A stretch of DNA of 51,838 nt, taken from assembly GCF_000482245.1 (NCBI RefSeq), contig NZ_AWNH01000090.1, forward strand, positions 1 through 51,838, in the 5' to 3' direction. Position 1 is the stretch's first letter, and each line of letters opens with the position of its first letter. Below, piece after piece: positions 16,192 to 24,321 of the stretch. This DNA comes from Leptolyngbya sp. Heron Island J. GTDB taxonomy: Bacteria; Cyanobacteriota; Cyanobacteriia; Phormidesmidales; Phormidesmidaceae. The translations under genes were made by a program, and so were the position numbers. The notes beneath the pieces are model-generated. The model was not told the origin of the DNA. It searched no databases and worked only from the letters and a program-made list of their open reading frames with translations.

Positions 16192-18204
16192 ATGCGCTCT
16201 TTCAAATTGCCGACGTCCAAGCAATCGATTACACCATTTAAAAATCTGCCAAATACGCCCCAAAGTTATCAACCTACTTTGATCGATCGAGCCAAGGGGT
16301 GGTTTCGTCTAAATTCCTTTGGCGGACGTCTGTTTTGGATGATTATGTTAGGTGCCGTTGCTGGCATGGGGGGCATGGCATTTCTCTTTAGTGAAATGTT
16401 AAAGCGCCAGGCAGAAGAGCAAGTCCTCAGTAATATTGACAGTAAAGTTAATGCGATCGCATCAGTAACAGACTCAGCAGAAACACTGGCCTATAGCTTA
16501 GGTGTCAGTGCGACCACCTTGCATGAACGAGGGGCTCAATTTCCCGACACCTATCGAGAATTAGTACTGCAGCTATTTGAACGCCGTCCCGAGTTTGTAG
16601 TCGGCCTCGGGTTAGGCCAAAGCGAAAACGGCATTATCAAGGAGCAGCCCTGGCTATTCCCCTACTATTCAGCCATCAACTCATCAGAAGACACCACCGT
16701 TGATCCCGGTGCAATTCGCTACGAAGACTTCGCCGATAACGCAGGTGAGTTTTATCCGAAAAGCGAACGCTATCGCAACTATTTTGAACCTCAAACCAGT
16801 TTGTGGACAGCACCCTATCAAGGGGAAAAACAGCGCTTACTCACCTATTATTATCCTTTGTTTAACAGTGACGGGCGCTGGTTAGGGACCAGCCTGGTGG
16901 ACATTGACAGCGGCCATTTAGGTAATCTGCTCAACGACGCAGTCTTTCAACAAGCAGGCCATTTCTTGCTGTTAACCCAATCGGGCCAGGTGATTACCAA
17001 TCCTAGCGATCCGGCCATTGCCGACCAAACATACCAAAATATTGCTGGTTTAGAACCCATTTGGCAGCAAGTGAACGTTGAAGCCCCAGGATTTCTCAAG
17101 GGAGACTCTGGTTACTGGGCCTATGCCACCGTCCCTGGACAAGACTGGCTTCTGTTTGGCTTTGTCCCCCATCAGGCAATCTATGGTCGGATTGTTCGCA
17201 TTGCCACGATCACCACAGGCCTGATGATATTGTTGTTGGGCACAGTTGTCTTTTTGGCGATTAGAAAGCTAAACCAGCGAATCAAACCGATCCTACTTCA
17301 GGGTAAACAGTTTGTGAATACGGATGGCAACTTGCTGGCGGAGGTTGCGATTACTCAAAAAGATGAGCTAGAACAGCTCTCCTTATCATTTTTCAATATT
17401 CTCGACCAGCTAAATCAGCATCAAGAGACTATTCGTCGCCAGGCGGAAACCATTGACAAAAGCAACCTCCACGCGGACCAGGTCACCGAAAAGTTTTTGG
17501 CCTTCGCAGCCCAGCTTGACGACGACACCTGTAAGCAACGAGTAATGATTCAAAAAGTCCGGCAGCAGCTGGCTGAGCAGGCGAACAAGTACCAATCAGT
17601 GGATAGTCGCTTAGATGGATTATTCACTCTGGCCCAGACTCTGGGCGGTTACCTGGAGAGCATGCCATCGGCAACAGAATCTGTCCAGATGTTTGATACC
17701 CTGCATCGACATCTGCTAACTCTGACTCAAGCAGTTGACCAGGCCACCCAGTCGACAGATAAATCACAGTTTCAAGCCTTGATTGCTCAACTTATAGCGG
17801 ATATGGCCAACCTCAAGGCCTACGAGCGTCAACGGCACTCATTAGAAAAATTACACCATCAGACCACTGACATTACTCAATCTAGACAGGCGACAATGGC
17901 AAATTCCCAGGCGATGGTTGCCGCCGCCCAAACCATCACCCAAATTCTGGCAGAGATTGAAACCATTACGACGACCTTGGGTAAAGATGCTAACCAGGCG
18001 TCAGATATGCTCTGGGGGGACCTGCAGCGGGGACAATTGACCATCTCTAAAGACACTCAAGCCCATACTTTGGACTTATTGGCTAGACTGCCGCAAACAC
18101 ACACATCTATGGATGCCCCGCAAAATAAACACCTCCACACAATTGACGAGCCATGGCTTGGGGAAACAGTATCGTCTAAAGCCGCTCAAAAAGGTACCCC
18201 GTGA
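16192..18204 (+). CDS. dCache-HAMP-coiled-coil transmembrane receptor without output domain (2)
   Basis: This 670-residue paralogue of the preceding gene has the same order: N-tail, TM1 (about 44-66), periplasmic double Cache, TM2 (about 334-356), HAMP and coiled coil. It carries an extra C-terminal tail of about 60 residues ending in DEPWLGETVSSKAAQKG. The Cache core is conserved (LFERRPEFVVGLGLGQ, DWLLFGFVPHQAIY), while the cytoplasmic halves have diverged, suggesting different partners. No HisKA, GGDEF or MCP tip is seen. A HIP1 site lies at the same internal place in both copies, which fits tandem gene duplication. The ligand is unknown; Cache domains often bind amino or carboxylic acids. 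Confidence 0.75.
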   Translation: MRSFKLPTSKQSITPFKNLPNTPQSYQPTLIDRAKGWFRLNSFGGRLFWMIMLGAVAGMGGMAFLFSEMLKRQAEEQVLSNIDSKVNAIASVTDSAETLAYSLGVSATTLHERGAQFPDTYRELVLQLFERRPEFVVGLGLGQSENGIIKEQPWLFPYYSAINSSEDTTVDPGAIRYEDFADNAGEFYPKSERYRNYFEPQTSLWTAPYQGEKQRLLTYYYPLFNSDGRWLGTSLVDIDSGHLGNLLNDAVFQQAGHFLLLTQSGQVITNPSDPAIADQTYQNIAGLEPIWQQVNVEAPGFLKGDSGYWAYATVPGQDWLLFGFVPHQAIYGRIVRIATITTGLMILLLGTVVFLAIRKLNQRIKPILLQGKQFVNTDGNLLAEVAITQKDELEQLSLSFFNILDQLNQHQETIRRQAETIDKSNLHADQVTEKFLAFAAQLDDDTCKQRVMIQKVRQQLAEQANKYQSVDSRLDGLFTLAQTLGGYLESMPSATESVQMFDTLHRHLLTLTQAVDQATQSTDKSQFQALIAQLIADMANLKAYERQRHSLEKLHHQTTDITQSRQATMANSQAMVAAAQTITQILAEIETITTTLGKDANQASDMLWGDLQRGQLTISKDTQAHTLDLLARLPQTHTSMDAPQNKHLHTIDEPWLGETVSSKAAQKGTP

Positions 18205-18377
18205 TCAGCATGCTCAAAAGGCATAGCCAGCCATGAGCCAGCTATCAGTTGTTACGGCGGTCAGCTGTATCGGCCGCTCGTCCAGCAAGCTCCACTTGAT
18301 CCCGTAGAGTACCAAAGCGCTGACGGTTGCTAAATTCGCCTATGATTAGAGCTGCGGCAGACAGGAGTGATAGGTTA

Positions 18378-18887
18378 ATGACTAGGTGGCAGTGGTTGAG
18401 CGTCAGACTGATGGGTATGGTTGTTGCGATCGCACTGCTGCTGACCACTGGGCCTATGGTTGCGATCGCAGAGCCCGGCGTTATTAACTACACGCTGACG
18501 GATCTCACTGGCCGCAACTTTGAAGACGCCGATCTCACCGGCACCTCTTTGGCCGCCGCCGAGGTACGAGAGGCCAACTTTCGTGGCGCTAATTTAAGCG
18601 CCACGATTTTGACAAAAGCAAAATTCATCCACACCGATTTAACCGGTGCCAACTTGTCAGAATCCTTTGCCGACCGGGTGGAGTTCACAGGCTCCACTCT
18701 AACCAATGCCATCATCAGCGATGCCCTGATGACCAGCAGCACCTTTGCCGATGCCGAAATTACAGGTGCTGATTTCTCATACACCATTCTTGACCGTTTT
18801 CAAGTCAAGTACCTATGTGAGCGGGCTGAGGGCGTCAACCCGGTAACAGGTGTGGCCACACGGGAAAGCTTAGGATGTGACGACTAA
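18378..18887 (+). CDS. Exported pentapeptide-repeat protein (thylakoid-lumen type)
   Basis: This 169-residue protein has an N-terminal signal peptide ([22 protein letters not shown]) followed by about 20 pentapeptide repeats of the A(D/N)LXX kind ([17 protein letters not shown] and onward), which form a right-handed beta-helix. The C-terminal [22 protein letters not shown], with two cysteines, matches the end of lumenal pentapeptide proteins of the TL15/TL17 kind. An open frame extends to 18327, but AGGAG at 18363-18367 favours ATG 18378. It lies between the receptor pair and the kinase and may or may not belong to that module. Confidence 0.85.
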   Translation: MTRWQWLSVRLMGMVVAIALLLTTGPMVAIAEPGVINYTLTDLTGRNFEDADLTGTSLAAAEVREANFRGANLSATILTKAKFIHTDLTGANLSESFADRVEFTGSTLTNAIISDALMTSSTFADAEITGADFSYTILDRFQVKYLCERAEGVNPVTGVATRESLGCDD

Positions 18888-19421
18888 ATAACAGGGACTC
18901 GGATAGTTAGCGTCAAGCCATACTGAGCCGAGATCAGTATCTTTAGCTACACCTCATACTTAAGTAAGAATCACCCTAAAAAAACTGGGCCACTGATCCT
19001 AGACCTCCAGTCATAGCCCTCTAGTTTTATAGCCATCAAGTAGGGATAAAAAAGACTCGCGCCCTCACGCAAAGGATGCGAGTCTACGATAGCGAACATG
19101 TCAACGAAATGCGCTGTTCAATAGCGTAAGGGCTTGATTGGATCTGAGCCAATTGGTCAAAAGTCTAATAGCAACAAAGCCTACCAACTATCCACATCCC
19201 AAAATCCCAAAACTCAGCTGAAAGTATAAGGCCCTCTATCGACCTCATTGAGGCTGCCAACGGTCATGTTTGGATGAATTTGTAGGACTGCGTGTTTACA
19301 CCCAAATTTGTCTTGAAGACTTGCATCTTGACGAAAAAATGTTGATTCTAGAGACAGGCGCAGATACCGCAGAATCAGCGTAAACACCACAGTTACCGGG
19401 TGAGGTAGGAGTGGATTAAAC
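18888..19421. other. 534-bp intergenic region with a minus-strand terminator
   Basis: No credible protein gene is present. The one strong signal is the hairpin with a U-tract on the minus strand at 19047-19085, described separately. It implies a minus-strand transcript arising somewhere in 19086-19421. Confidence 0.6.
19047..19085 (-). terminator. Rho-independent terminator on the minus strand
   Basis: AGACTCGC (19053-19060) pairs perfectly with GCGAGTCT (19078-19085), and the inner CCT/AGG can add three pairs. On the minus strand the stem is followed by a run of six T. On the plus strand the 3' flank is ACGATAGC, with no T-run. It therefore ends a leftward transcript, although no leftward gene lies upstream of it. 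Confidence 0.7.
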
Positions 19422-20525
19422 ATGTACATATCACCTCATTCAACATCGGGCTGTCAGTCAGAGCTAGCATCCCCTGAGATTCGCCAGCTGTGTCAAACAC
19501 AGATTGATTGTCTCAGCCAGCAGCTATCAGTTTTAGACGTTTGGCTAGTTCATTGGGATCAGCAGGCAAATCAGCATGATATGCTAACTTATCGGCAATA
19601 TAAGCCGCCAGATGAGGCTATAGCGTCATATCTGGATTCAGAACGCTGGATTACTAAGAATTTACCCTTTTTAGAACTGATACCCCTATCGGCCAGTTCG
19701 AGTGAGTCTCGGGCTTATATATGTGGTTTACGCCAGACAGAAACCCAATGTGACTACCTACTGTTGTGGACAAAAGAGCATATTTCTAATTTCCAGAAAG
19801 ACTTGATTAAGGAATACGCCCAGCTGCTTCAGCAATATCTCACCCTTCATCAGGAGCATCAACGTCAGCAGGCCAAGATCCAACTGCTAGAAGAGACATT
19901 ACAACAGGCGGATCACCAGCTTCGCAATCCCCTGTCCCTGATTCATCTTTATGCAGAAACAATCGCCCGTGGCGCTGAAAACGAAATACAGAAAGGGCAG
20001 GCCGAGTGCATCCGCCAAACCGCTGAGATTATCTCAACAAAATTAGGAGATTTACTTAACTGCGGTCGGCAAGCCTGTCTTCAAAAAGAAAACCACAATC
20101 TGCTGGTCCTATTGCAAAATGTCATTACACTATTAACGCCGCAGCTTGAGAACAAACAGCTGCGGGTAGTAACGCCGGTTGAATCGGTTTCTTTGGTCGT
20201 AGATGGCTGGCAATTTGAGCAAGTTTTACAAAACTTACTGGACAATGCGATTCACTATAGTCCCCAGGGTGGAACGATTACCGTCGACTGGCAAGTGTCT
20301 CAGCATGCCGTATTGATCTCGGTTAGGGACCAGGGCCCTGGCTTGGATGGGTCCGATATTTCAGAACTGTTTACGCCGTTTTACTCAAAGCGATCCGGTG
20401 GTACTGGCTTGGGACTTGCGATCGCAAAAAAAATCATTTTGGACCATCAAGGCAGCATCGGAGCCGAGACTCTTCCCCAGGGAGGTGCTCAGTTTTCAAT
20501 CTTTTTACCGCGCCAGGGAACATGA
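19422..20525 (+). CDS. Soluble sensor histidine kinase
   Basis: This 367-residue cytoplasmic kinase has a GAF-like or novel sensory N-terminus (about 1-130), a short coiled coil, a HisKA-type dimerisation region with phosphorylatable His165 in ADHQLRNPLSL, and a HATPase_c domain. The HATPase_c boxes are N (LLDNAIHYSP), G1 (DQGPGLDG), F (FTPFYSKRS) and G2 (GGTGLGLAIAKK). There are no membrane segments, so input must come from the cytoplasm or a partner such as the two receptors upstream. A NarL-type regulator follows 120 bp downstream on the same strand and is the likely phosphoacceptor. Confidence 0.92.
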   Translation: MYISPHSTSGCQSELASPEIRQLCQTQIDCLSQQLSVLDVWLVHWDQQANQHDMLTYRQYKPPDEAIASYLDSERWITKNLPFLELIPLSASSSESRAYICGLRQTETQCDYLLLWTKEHISNFQKDLIKEYAQLLQQYLTLHQEHQRQQAKIQLLEETLQQADHQLRNPLSLIHLYAETIARGAENEIQKGQAECIRQTAEIISTKLGDLLNCGRQACLQKENHNLLVLLQNVITLLTPQLENKQLRVVTPVESVSLVVDGWQFEQVLQNLLDNAIHYSPQGGTITVDWQVSQHAVLISVRDQGPGLDGSDISELFTPFYSKRSGGTGLGLAIAKKIILDHQGSIGAETLPQGGAQFSIFLPRQGT

Positions 20526-20645
20526 GTGATGGCCACAGGAACTGCTTTAATCCACTTTTTTTGCTAGATATTTACTTTCACATGCATAAAAGTCTCGATA
20601 GCACCATACTTACCAATATGTGTCACTTTTTAAAGTGCATCCGTT

Positions 20646-21314
20646 ATGACTGATGCCATTTCCATATTGTTAGTTGACGACAACGCCGAGTTTAGACAAG
20701 GACTACGGACCCTACTTGGCTTTTACACCGATGGTCCCGGCACCTTTGAGGTAGTAGCAGAAGCTGAATCGGTTGCCCAGGCTATTGAAATGATTGAAAC
20801 TTATAGTCCGATGATTACCCTGCTAGATATGGAGCTAGCCGAAGGTACTGGTGTAGACGTTCTACAGCGGCTGAAGACACTAGGCGCAGATACCCGCGTC
20901 CTCAGCCTGTCTGCCCATCGAGAAGATCGATGGATTTATGAAGCCATGCAGGCCGGTGCCAAAGGCTATGTTGCCAAGGATAAGCTAGGCAGCCAGCTCT
21001 ATGATGCCCTGCGCGCCGTACTGAAGGACGCCGTTTATCTAGACCCAGAACTGGCCAGTGGTTTCTTTAGACTGTTTCATGCCAACCCAACCCGACCTCT
21101 ACAAGCCGCTGAAGCCATCCGGTTAACAGACCGTGAACGCGATGTACTACACTGGCTAGTACAAGGTGCCTCCAATGAGATGATTGCAAAACAGCTGTAC
21201 ATTACTGTGGCGACAGTCAAAGCCCATCTAACGGCTATCTTTGAAAAGCTTAAAGTTCGCAGCCGCACCCAGGCCATCGTTAAAGCCATCAAGCTGGGGC
21301 TCGTTCAGGCATAG
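20646..21314 (+). CDS. NarL/FixJ-family response regulator
   Basis: This 222-residue two-component regulator has a receiver domain with the acidic pair DD (11-12), phosphoacceptor Asp61 in TLLDMEL, and the conserved Ser and Lys (LSLSAHRED, YVAKDK). A LuxR/GerE helix-turn-helix follows (LTDRERDVLHWLVQGASNEM through VRSRTQAIVKAIKLGLV). All catalytic residues are present, so it should be phosphorylatable. Position argues for pairing with the kinase just upstream. Its target genes are not evident. Confidence 0.93.
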   Translation: MTDAISILLVDDNAEFRQGLRTLLGFYTDGPGTFEVVAEAESVAQAIEMIETYSPMITLLDMELAEGTGVDVLQRLKTLGADTRVLSLSAHREDRWIYEAMQAGAKGYVAKDKLGSQLYDALRAVLKDAVYLDPELASGFFRLFHANPTRPLQAAEAIRLTDRERDVLHWLVQGASNEMIAKQLYITVATVKAHLTAIFEKLKVRSRTQAIVKAIKLGLVQA

Positions 21315-21436
21315 GGATGTCGGTAGTGGTGGAGTTTGGAATTGAGGTTTAGAACTATTAGCTGTGTTAACTGTGTTACCAAAGTAGAGGATCATAGTCA
21401 AAATTCAGCGCCTAAAATTCAAAAGTCCTTTTCCCA

Positions 21437-23278
21437 GTGCGTTCTACCTTCCCTAATCCCCTTCCCCGCCTGCGTCGCTACTACCAAGAAATTCTGAGTC
21501 TGCTAGGCAATACCCCTCGCCTTGTCCAGCTCGTTTGGTCAGCGTCGCCGGGCTGGCTGATGCTGAGTATTTTGCTAACCTTGGTTAGTGCGCTGGTGCC
21601 AGTGGCCCAGCTATACATCAGCAAGCTGATCGTCGACCAGGTGGTGTTGAGTTTAGACAATGGCGTCGCTGGGTTTACGGCTGACCTGTCATGGCTAGTG
21701 ATCGCCGGGTTTGGGCTACTGCTGCTACGGGAGATATTGAATCAGTTAGATACCTACGTTAGCCGGGTGCTAAACGATCAGTTTTTGCTCCATGCCAATG
21801 TGCAACTGCTTCAGCAGGCAATGCAGCTCGATTTAGCCCACTATGAATCCGCTGAATTTCATGATGTCCTCAACCGCGCTCAGCAAAGCGGCAGCAACTA
21901 TCCGTTGCGGGTGGTTGAAATCTTATCTCGACTGCTAGGGTCAACTACTCGGTTAGTGGGGCTACTCACCCTGCTGCTGCGATTTAGCCCCAGCGTCATC
22001 GGCTTGCTATTAGTGAGCGTACTCCCCACCTTGTGGGTAGGTATTCGATATTCCTATCGTCGATTTTGGATGAATCGTCGTCAGACGCCCTCCCGTCGCC
22101 TAGCAGACTACTTTTATGAAATTCTCACCAATCCCAAATACGTTAAAGAGGTACGGCTGTTTAACCTGGGAGAACACATGGTGGAGCAATACCGTACTAT
22201 TCGCCATGAGTTTAACCAAGAATCTCGTCGATTAGCCAAACAGCAGTCTCTAGCTCAGCTCACCATTGAACTATTGGGGGGCGTCGGCTTTTATGGCGCT
22301 TATGGGTTAGTCCTGTGGCAAACGTTGCAAGGTGTCGTCACCCTTGGCGACCTCACCCTATATTCGGGTGCCTTTCAACAGGCTCAGGGACTGATTGAGT
22401 CCATATTACTCAGTCTGGCCACACTCTATGAGTACAACCTCTATGTCTCACAATATTTCGAACTGATTGATCTCTCACCTCAGGTAGTTAGCCCTCAACA
22501 ACCAAAAGCTTTTCCGATGCCCATGAGACAGGGTCTCCGATTTAAGGATGTCTACTTTACCTATCCAGGTGCAGATCACCCTACCCTCAAAGGTATCAAC
22601 CTGACAGTAGCTCCAGGAGAGTGTATTGCCCTAGTGGGGCTAAATGGTTCAGGAAAAACCACCTTATTAAAACTGTTAACCCGTCTTTACGACATTGATC
22701 GCGGTCAAATTGTTATTGACGAAATTCCTTTAAAGAGATTCTCTCTAGAGGAACTGCGCAGTCAGATTGGCATCATGTTCCAGGACTTTGCTCGCTATGC
22801 GCTCAATGTCCAAGACAACATTGGGTTTGGTGATTTACCCCAGCGGCAAGACATCGACTTAGTGAGCCAGGCAGCCGCAGGAGCAGGAGCTACAGCCGTC
22901 ATCGAACAGCTAGAAAACGGCTATGAGACCATTTTAGGAAAAATGTTTTCCGGTGGTGTGGATCTCTCCGGCGGCCAGTGGCAAAAGATTGGCTTAGCCC
23001 GAGCATTTATGACCAATGCCCAAATCTTGATTTTGGATGAACCCACCGCCGCAGTGGATGCGATCGCAGAACACGATCTCTTCCAAAGATTCCGCCAGCT
23101 CACCCAGGGCAAAATGACCTTTCTCGTCAGCCATCGATTCTCCACCGTACGCATGGCCGACCGCATTGTTGTTTTAGAAGCAGGCAAGATCACCGAAGTG
23201 GGTACCCATGATCAATTAATGATCCAACAAGGCCGCTATGCCGAAATGTTCGAACTCCAAGCCGAAAGTTATACCTAA
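21437..23278 (+). CDS. ABC exporter, fused permease-ATPase
   Basis: This 613-residue half-transporter has an N-terminal six-helix transmembrane domain (about 35-340) and a C-terminal ATPase with Walker A GLNGSGKTTL, the Q-loop in GIMFQDFARYAL, signature LSGGQWQKIGLARAF, Walker B ILILDEPTA and the H-loop in LVSHRFSTV. It would act as a dimer in the cytoplasmic membrane, exporting lipid, peptide or drug. The start is GTG at 21437, with no better ATG nearby. There are no adjacent substrate genes or peptidase domain, so the cargo is unknown. Confidence 0.92.
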   Translation: MRSTFPNPLPRLRRYYQEILSLLGNTPRLVQLVWSASPGWLMLSILLTLVSALVPVAQLYISKLIVDQVVLSLDNGVAGFTADLSWLVIAGFGLLLLREILNQLDTYVSRVLNDQFLLHANVQLLQQAMQLDLAHYESAEFHDVLNRAQQSGSNYPLRVVEILSRLLGSTTRLVGLLTLLLRFSPSVIGLLLVSVLPTLWVGIRYSYRRFWMNRRQTPSRRLADYFYEILTNPKYVKEVRLFNLGEHMVEQYRTIRHEFNQESRRLAKQQSLAQLTIELLGGVGFYGAYGLVLWQTLQGVVTLGDLTLYSGAFQQAQGLIESILLSLATLYEYNLYVSQYFELIDLSPQVVSPQQPKAFPMPMRQGLRFKDVYFTYPGADHPTLKGINLTVAPGECIALVGLNGSGKTTLLKLLTRLYDIDRGQIVIDEIPLKRFSLEELRSQIGIMFQDFARYALNVQDNIGFGDLPQRQDIDLVSQAAAGAGATAVIEQLENGYETILGKMFSGGVDLSGGQWQKIGLARAFMTNAQILILDEPTAAVDAIAEHDLFQRFRQLTQGKMTFLVSHRFSTVRMADRIVVLEAGKITEVGTHDQLMIQQGRYAEMFELQAESYT

Positions 23279-23371
23279 TCATTGGCAACGTGACAATAAA
23301 TCCTAGGGGCAATCCCTCGTGGTTGCCCTGAATCGTCCATCGCCATCCAACGCCCCATATAATAAATCCCC

Positions 23372-24094
23372 ATGGAAATCATCTTTATCCTTGTTGATCC
23401 CGAAGAACCCGAGAATATCGGCGCAGCCGCCCGTGCCATGCACACCATGGGCTACAACGGCCTGCGTCTGGTACGCCCCCAAGCCGACCACCTGGGTGAA
23501 AAAGCCCTGGCCCTGGCCCACGGTTCCCAGCATGTATTGCACCAGGCGCAGGTTTATGATCAGCTAAAGGATGCGATCGCAGACTGCGACCTAGCCTGCG
23601 CCACCACCGCCCGTCACCGCTACGAAAAACACCATTACACCTCCGTGCGGGAGCTGCCAGACTACCTCAATGCCAAAGGCGAATGGCTACGACGCATCGC
23701 CATCGTCTTTGGAGGAGAGCGCTCCGGGCTCAAGTCTGCCGATATCGAAGCCTGTGACCTGCTGACCACCATTCCTCAACGCCAGCTACAGCCGTCAATC
23801 AACCTGGCCCAGGCCGTCATGATTTACAGCTTTGTACTATCAGCCGACCAGACCCAGGTCCACATTACCGATCAACGGCTTAACAGCGAGCCCATGCCTG
23901 CAGCAGAATACGCCAGTCTTAAACAACTGTTACAACAACTGATGGGACGGGTAGGGCTGCCAGAACGCTACCAAGGCTATGTCATCCAAGGCATCGCTCG
24001 ACTCGAACGCGAAGACCTGTATGTAATTCACAAGCTACGAGCCGCATTTGATCATGCCCTAGACCAGGCTCTTACTGAGAAAGAAACCCGGTAA
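23372..24094 (+). CDS. SPOUT RNA methyltransferase, TrmJ/TrmH group 1
   Basis: This 240-residue SPOUT-class enzyme transfers a methyl group from SAM to a ribose 2'-OH. The motifs are N-terminal PENIGAAARAM, VFGGERSGL and the SAM-binding knot PSINLAQAVMIYSF. They match the TrmJ/LasT group, where TrmJ modifies position 32 of several tRNAs. Length is right for TrmJ. The substrate could be tRNA or rRNA, so no symbol is given. Its 3' end overlaps by 23 nt, antisense, a possible 35-aa membrane peptide. Confidence 0.85.
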   Translation: MEIIFILVDPEEPENIGAAARAMHTMGYNGLRLVRPQADHLGEKALALAHGSQHVLHQAQVYDQLKDAIADCDLACATTARHRYEKHHYTSVRELPDYLNAKGEWLRRIAIVFGGERSGLKSADIEACDLLTTIPQRQLQPSINLAQAVMIYSFVLSADQTQVHITDQRLNSEPMPAAEYASLKQLLQQLMGRVGLPERYQGYVIQGIARLEREDLYVIHKLRAAFDHALDQALTEKETR

Positions 24095-24179
24095 ATATAA
24101 GCGGTAGCAAGATCAGCAAACACACAACAAACAGCAGCGTTGCCGGGTCAATATCAATAACAGGAGGCTTTTTAGACAT
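24072..24179 (-). CDS. Possible 35-aa single-span membrane peptide
   Basis: An ATG at 24179 opens a 35-codon frame ending at TAA (24072-24074). It encodes a polar N-terminus (MSKKPPVIDIDP) and one clear hydrophobic helix (LLFVVCLLILLPLIF). TATAAAT lies about 20 bp upstream as a possible -10; no Shine-Dalgarno site is obvious. Size and shape are like the small subunits of photosynthetic or NDH complexes, but I do not recognise it as any of them. It overlaps the trmJ-like gene end to end. It could be a chance frame. Confidence 0.4.
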   Translation of the reverse strand: MSKKPPVIDIDPATLLFVVCLLILLPLIFTGFLSQ

Positions 24180-24321
24180 GGCTTTTATGGTGATGATTGG
24201 ATTTATATGATCTGAGGGTACTGCACCTGTGGAGATTGCACAAAACTACCCCAGGCAGACGACGGCAGTATCGGGATCAATCGCCCGATTTATGAAAAAC
24301 TACGGATAAATTCAGCCGAGT

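Noticed and set aside
19214-19429. 71-codon minus-strand frame upstream of the minus-strand terminator
   Set aside because: Composition is not protein-like, there is no Shine-Dalgarno site, and its start overlaps the kinase start. A non-coding transcript is the better reading.
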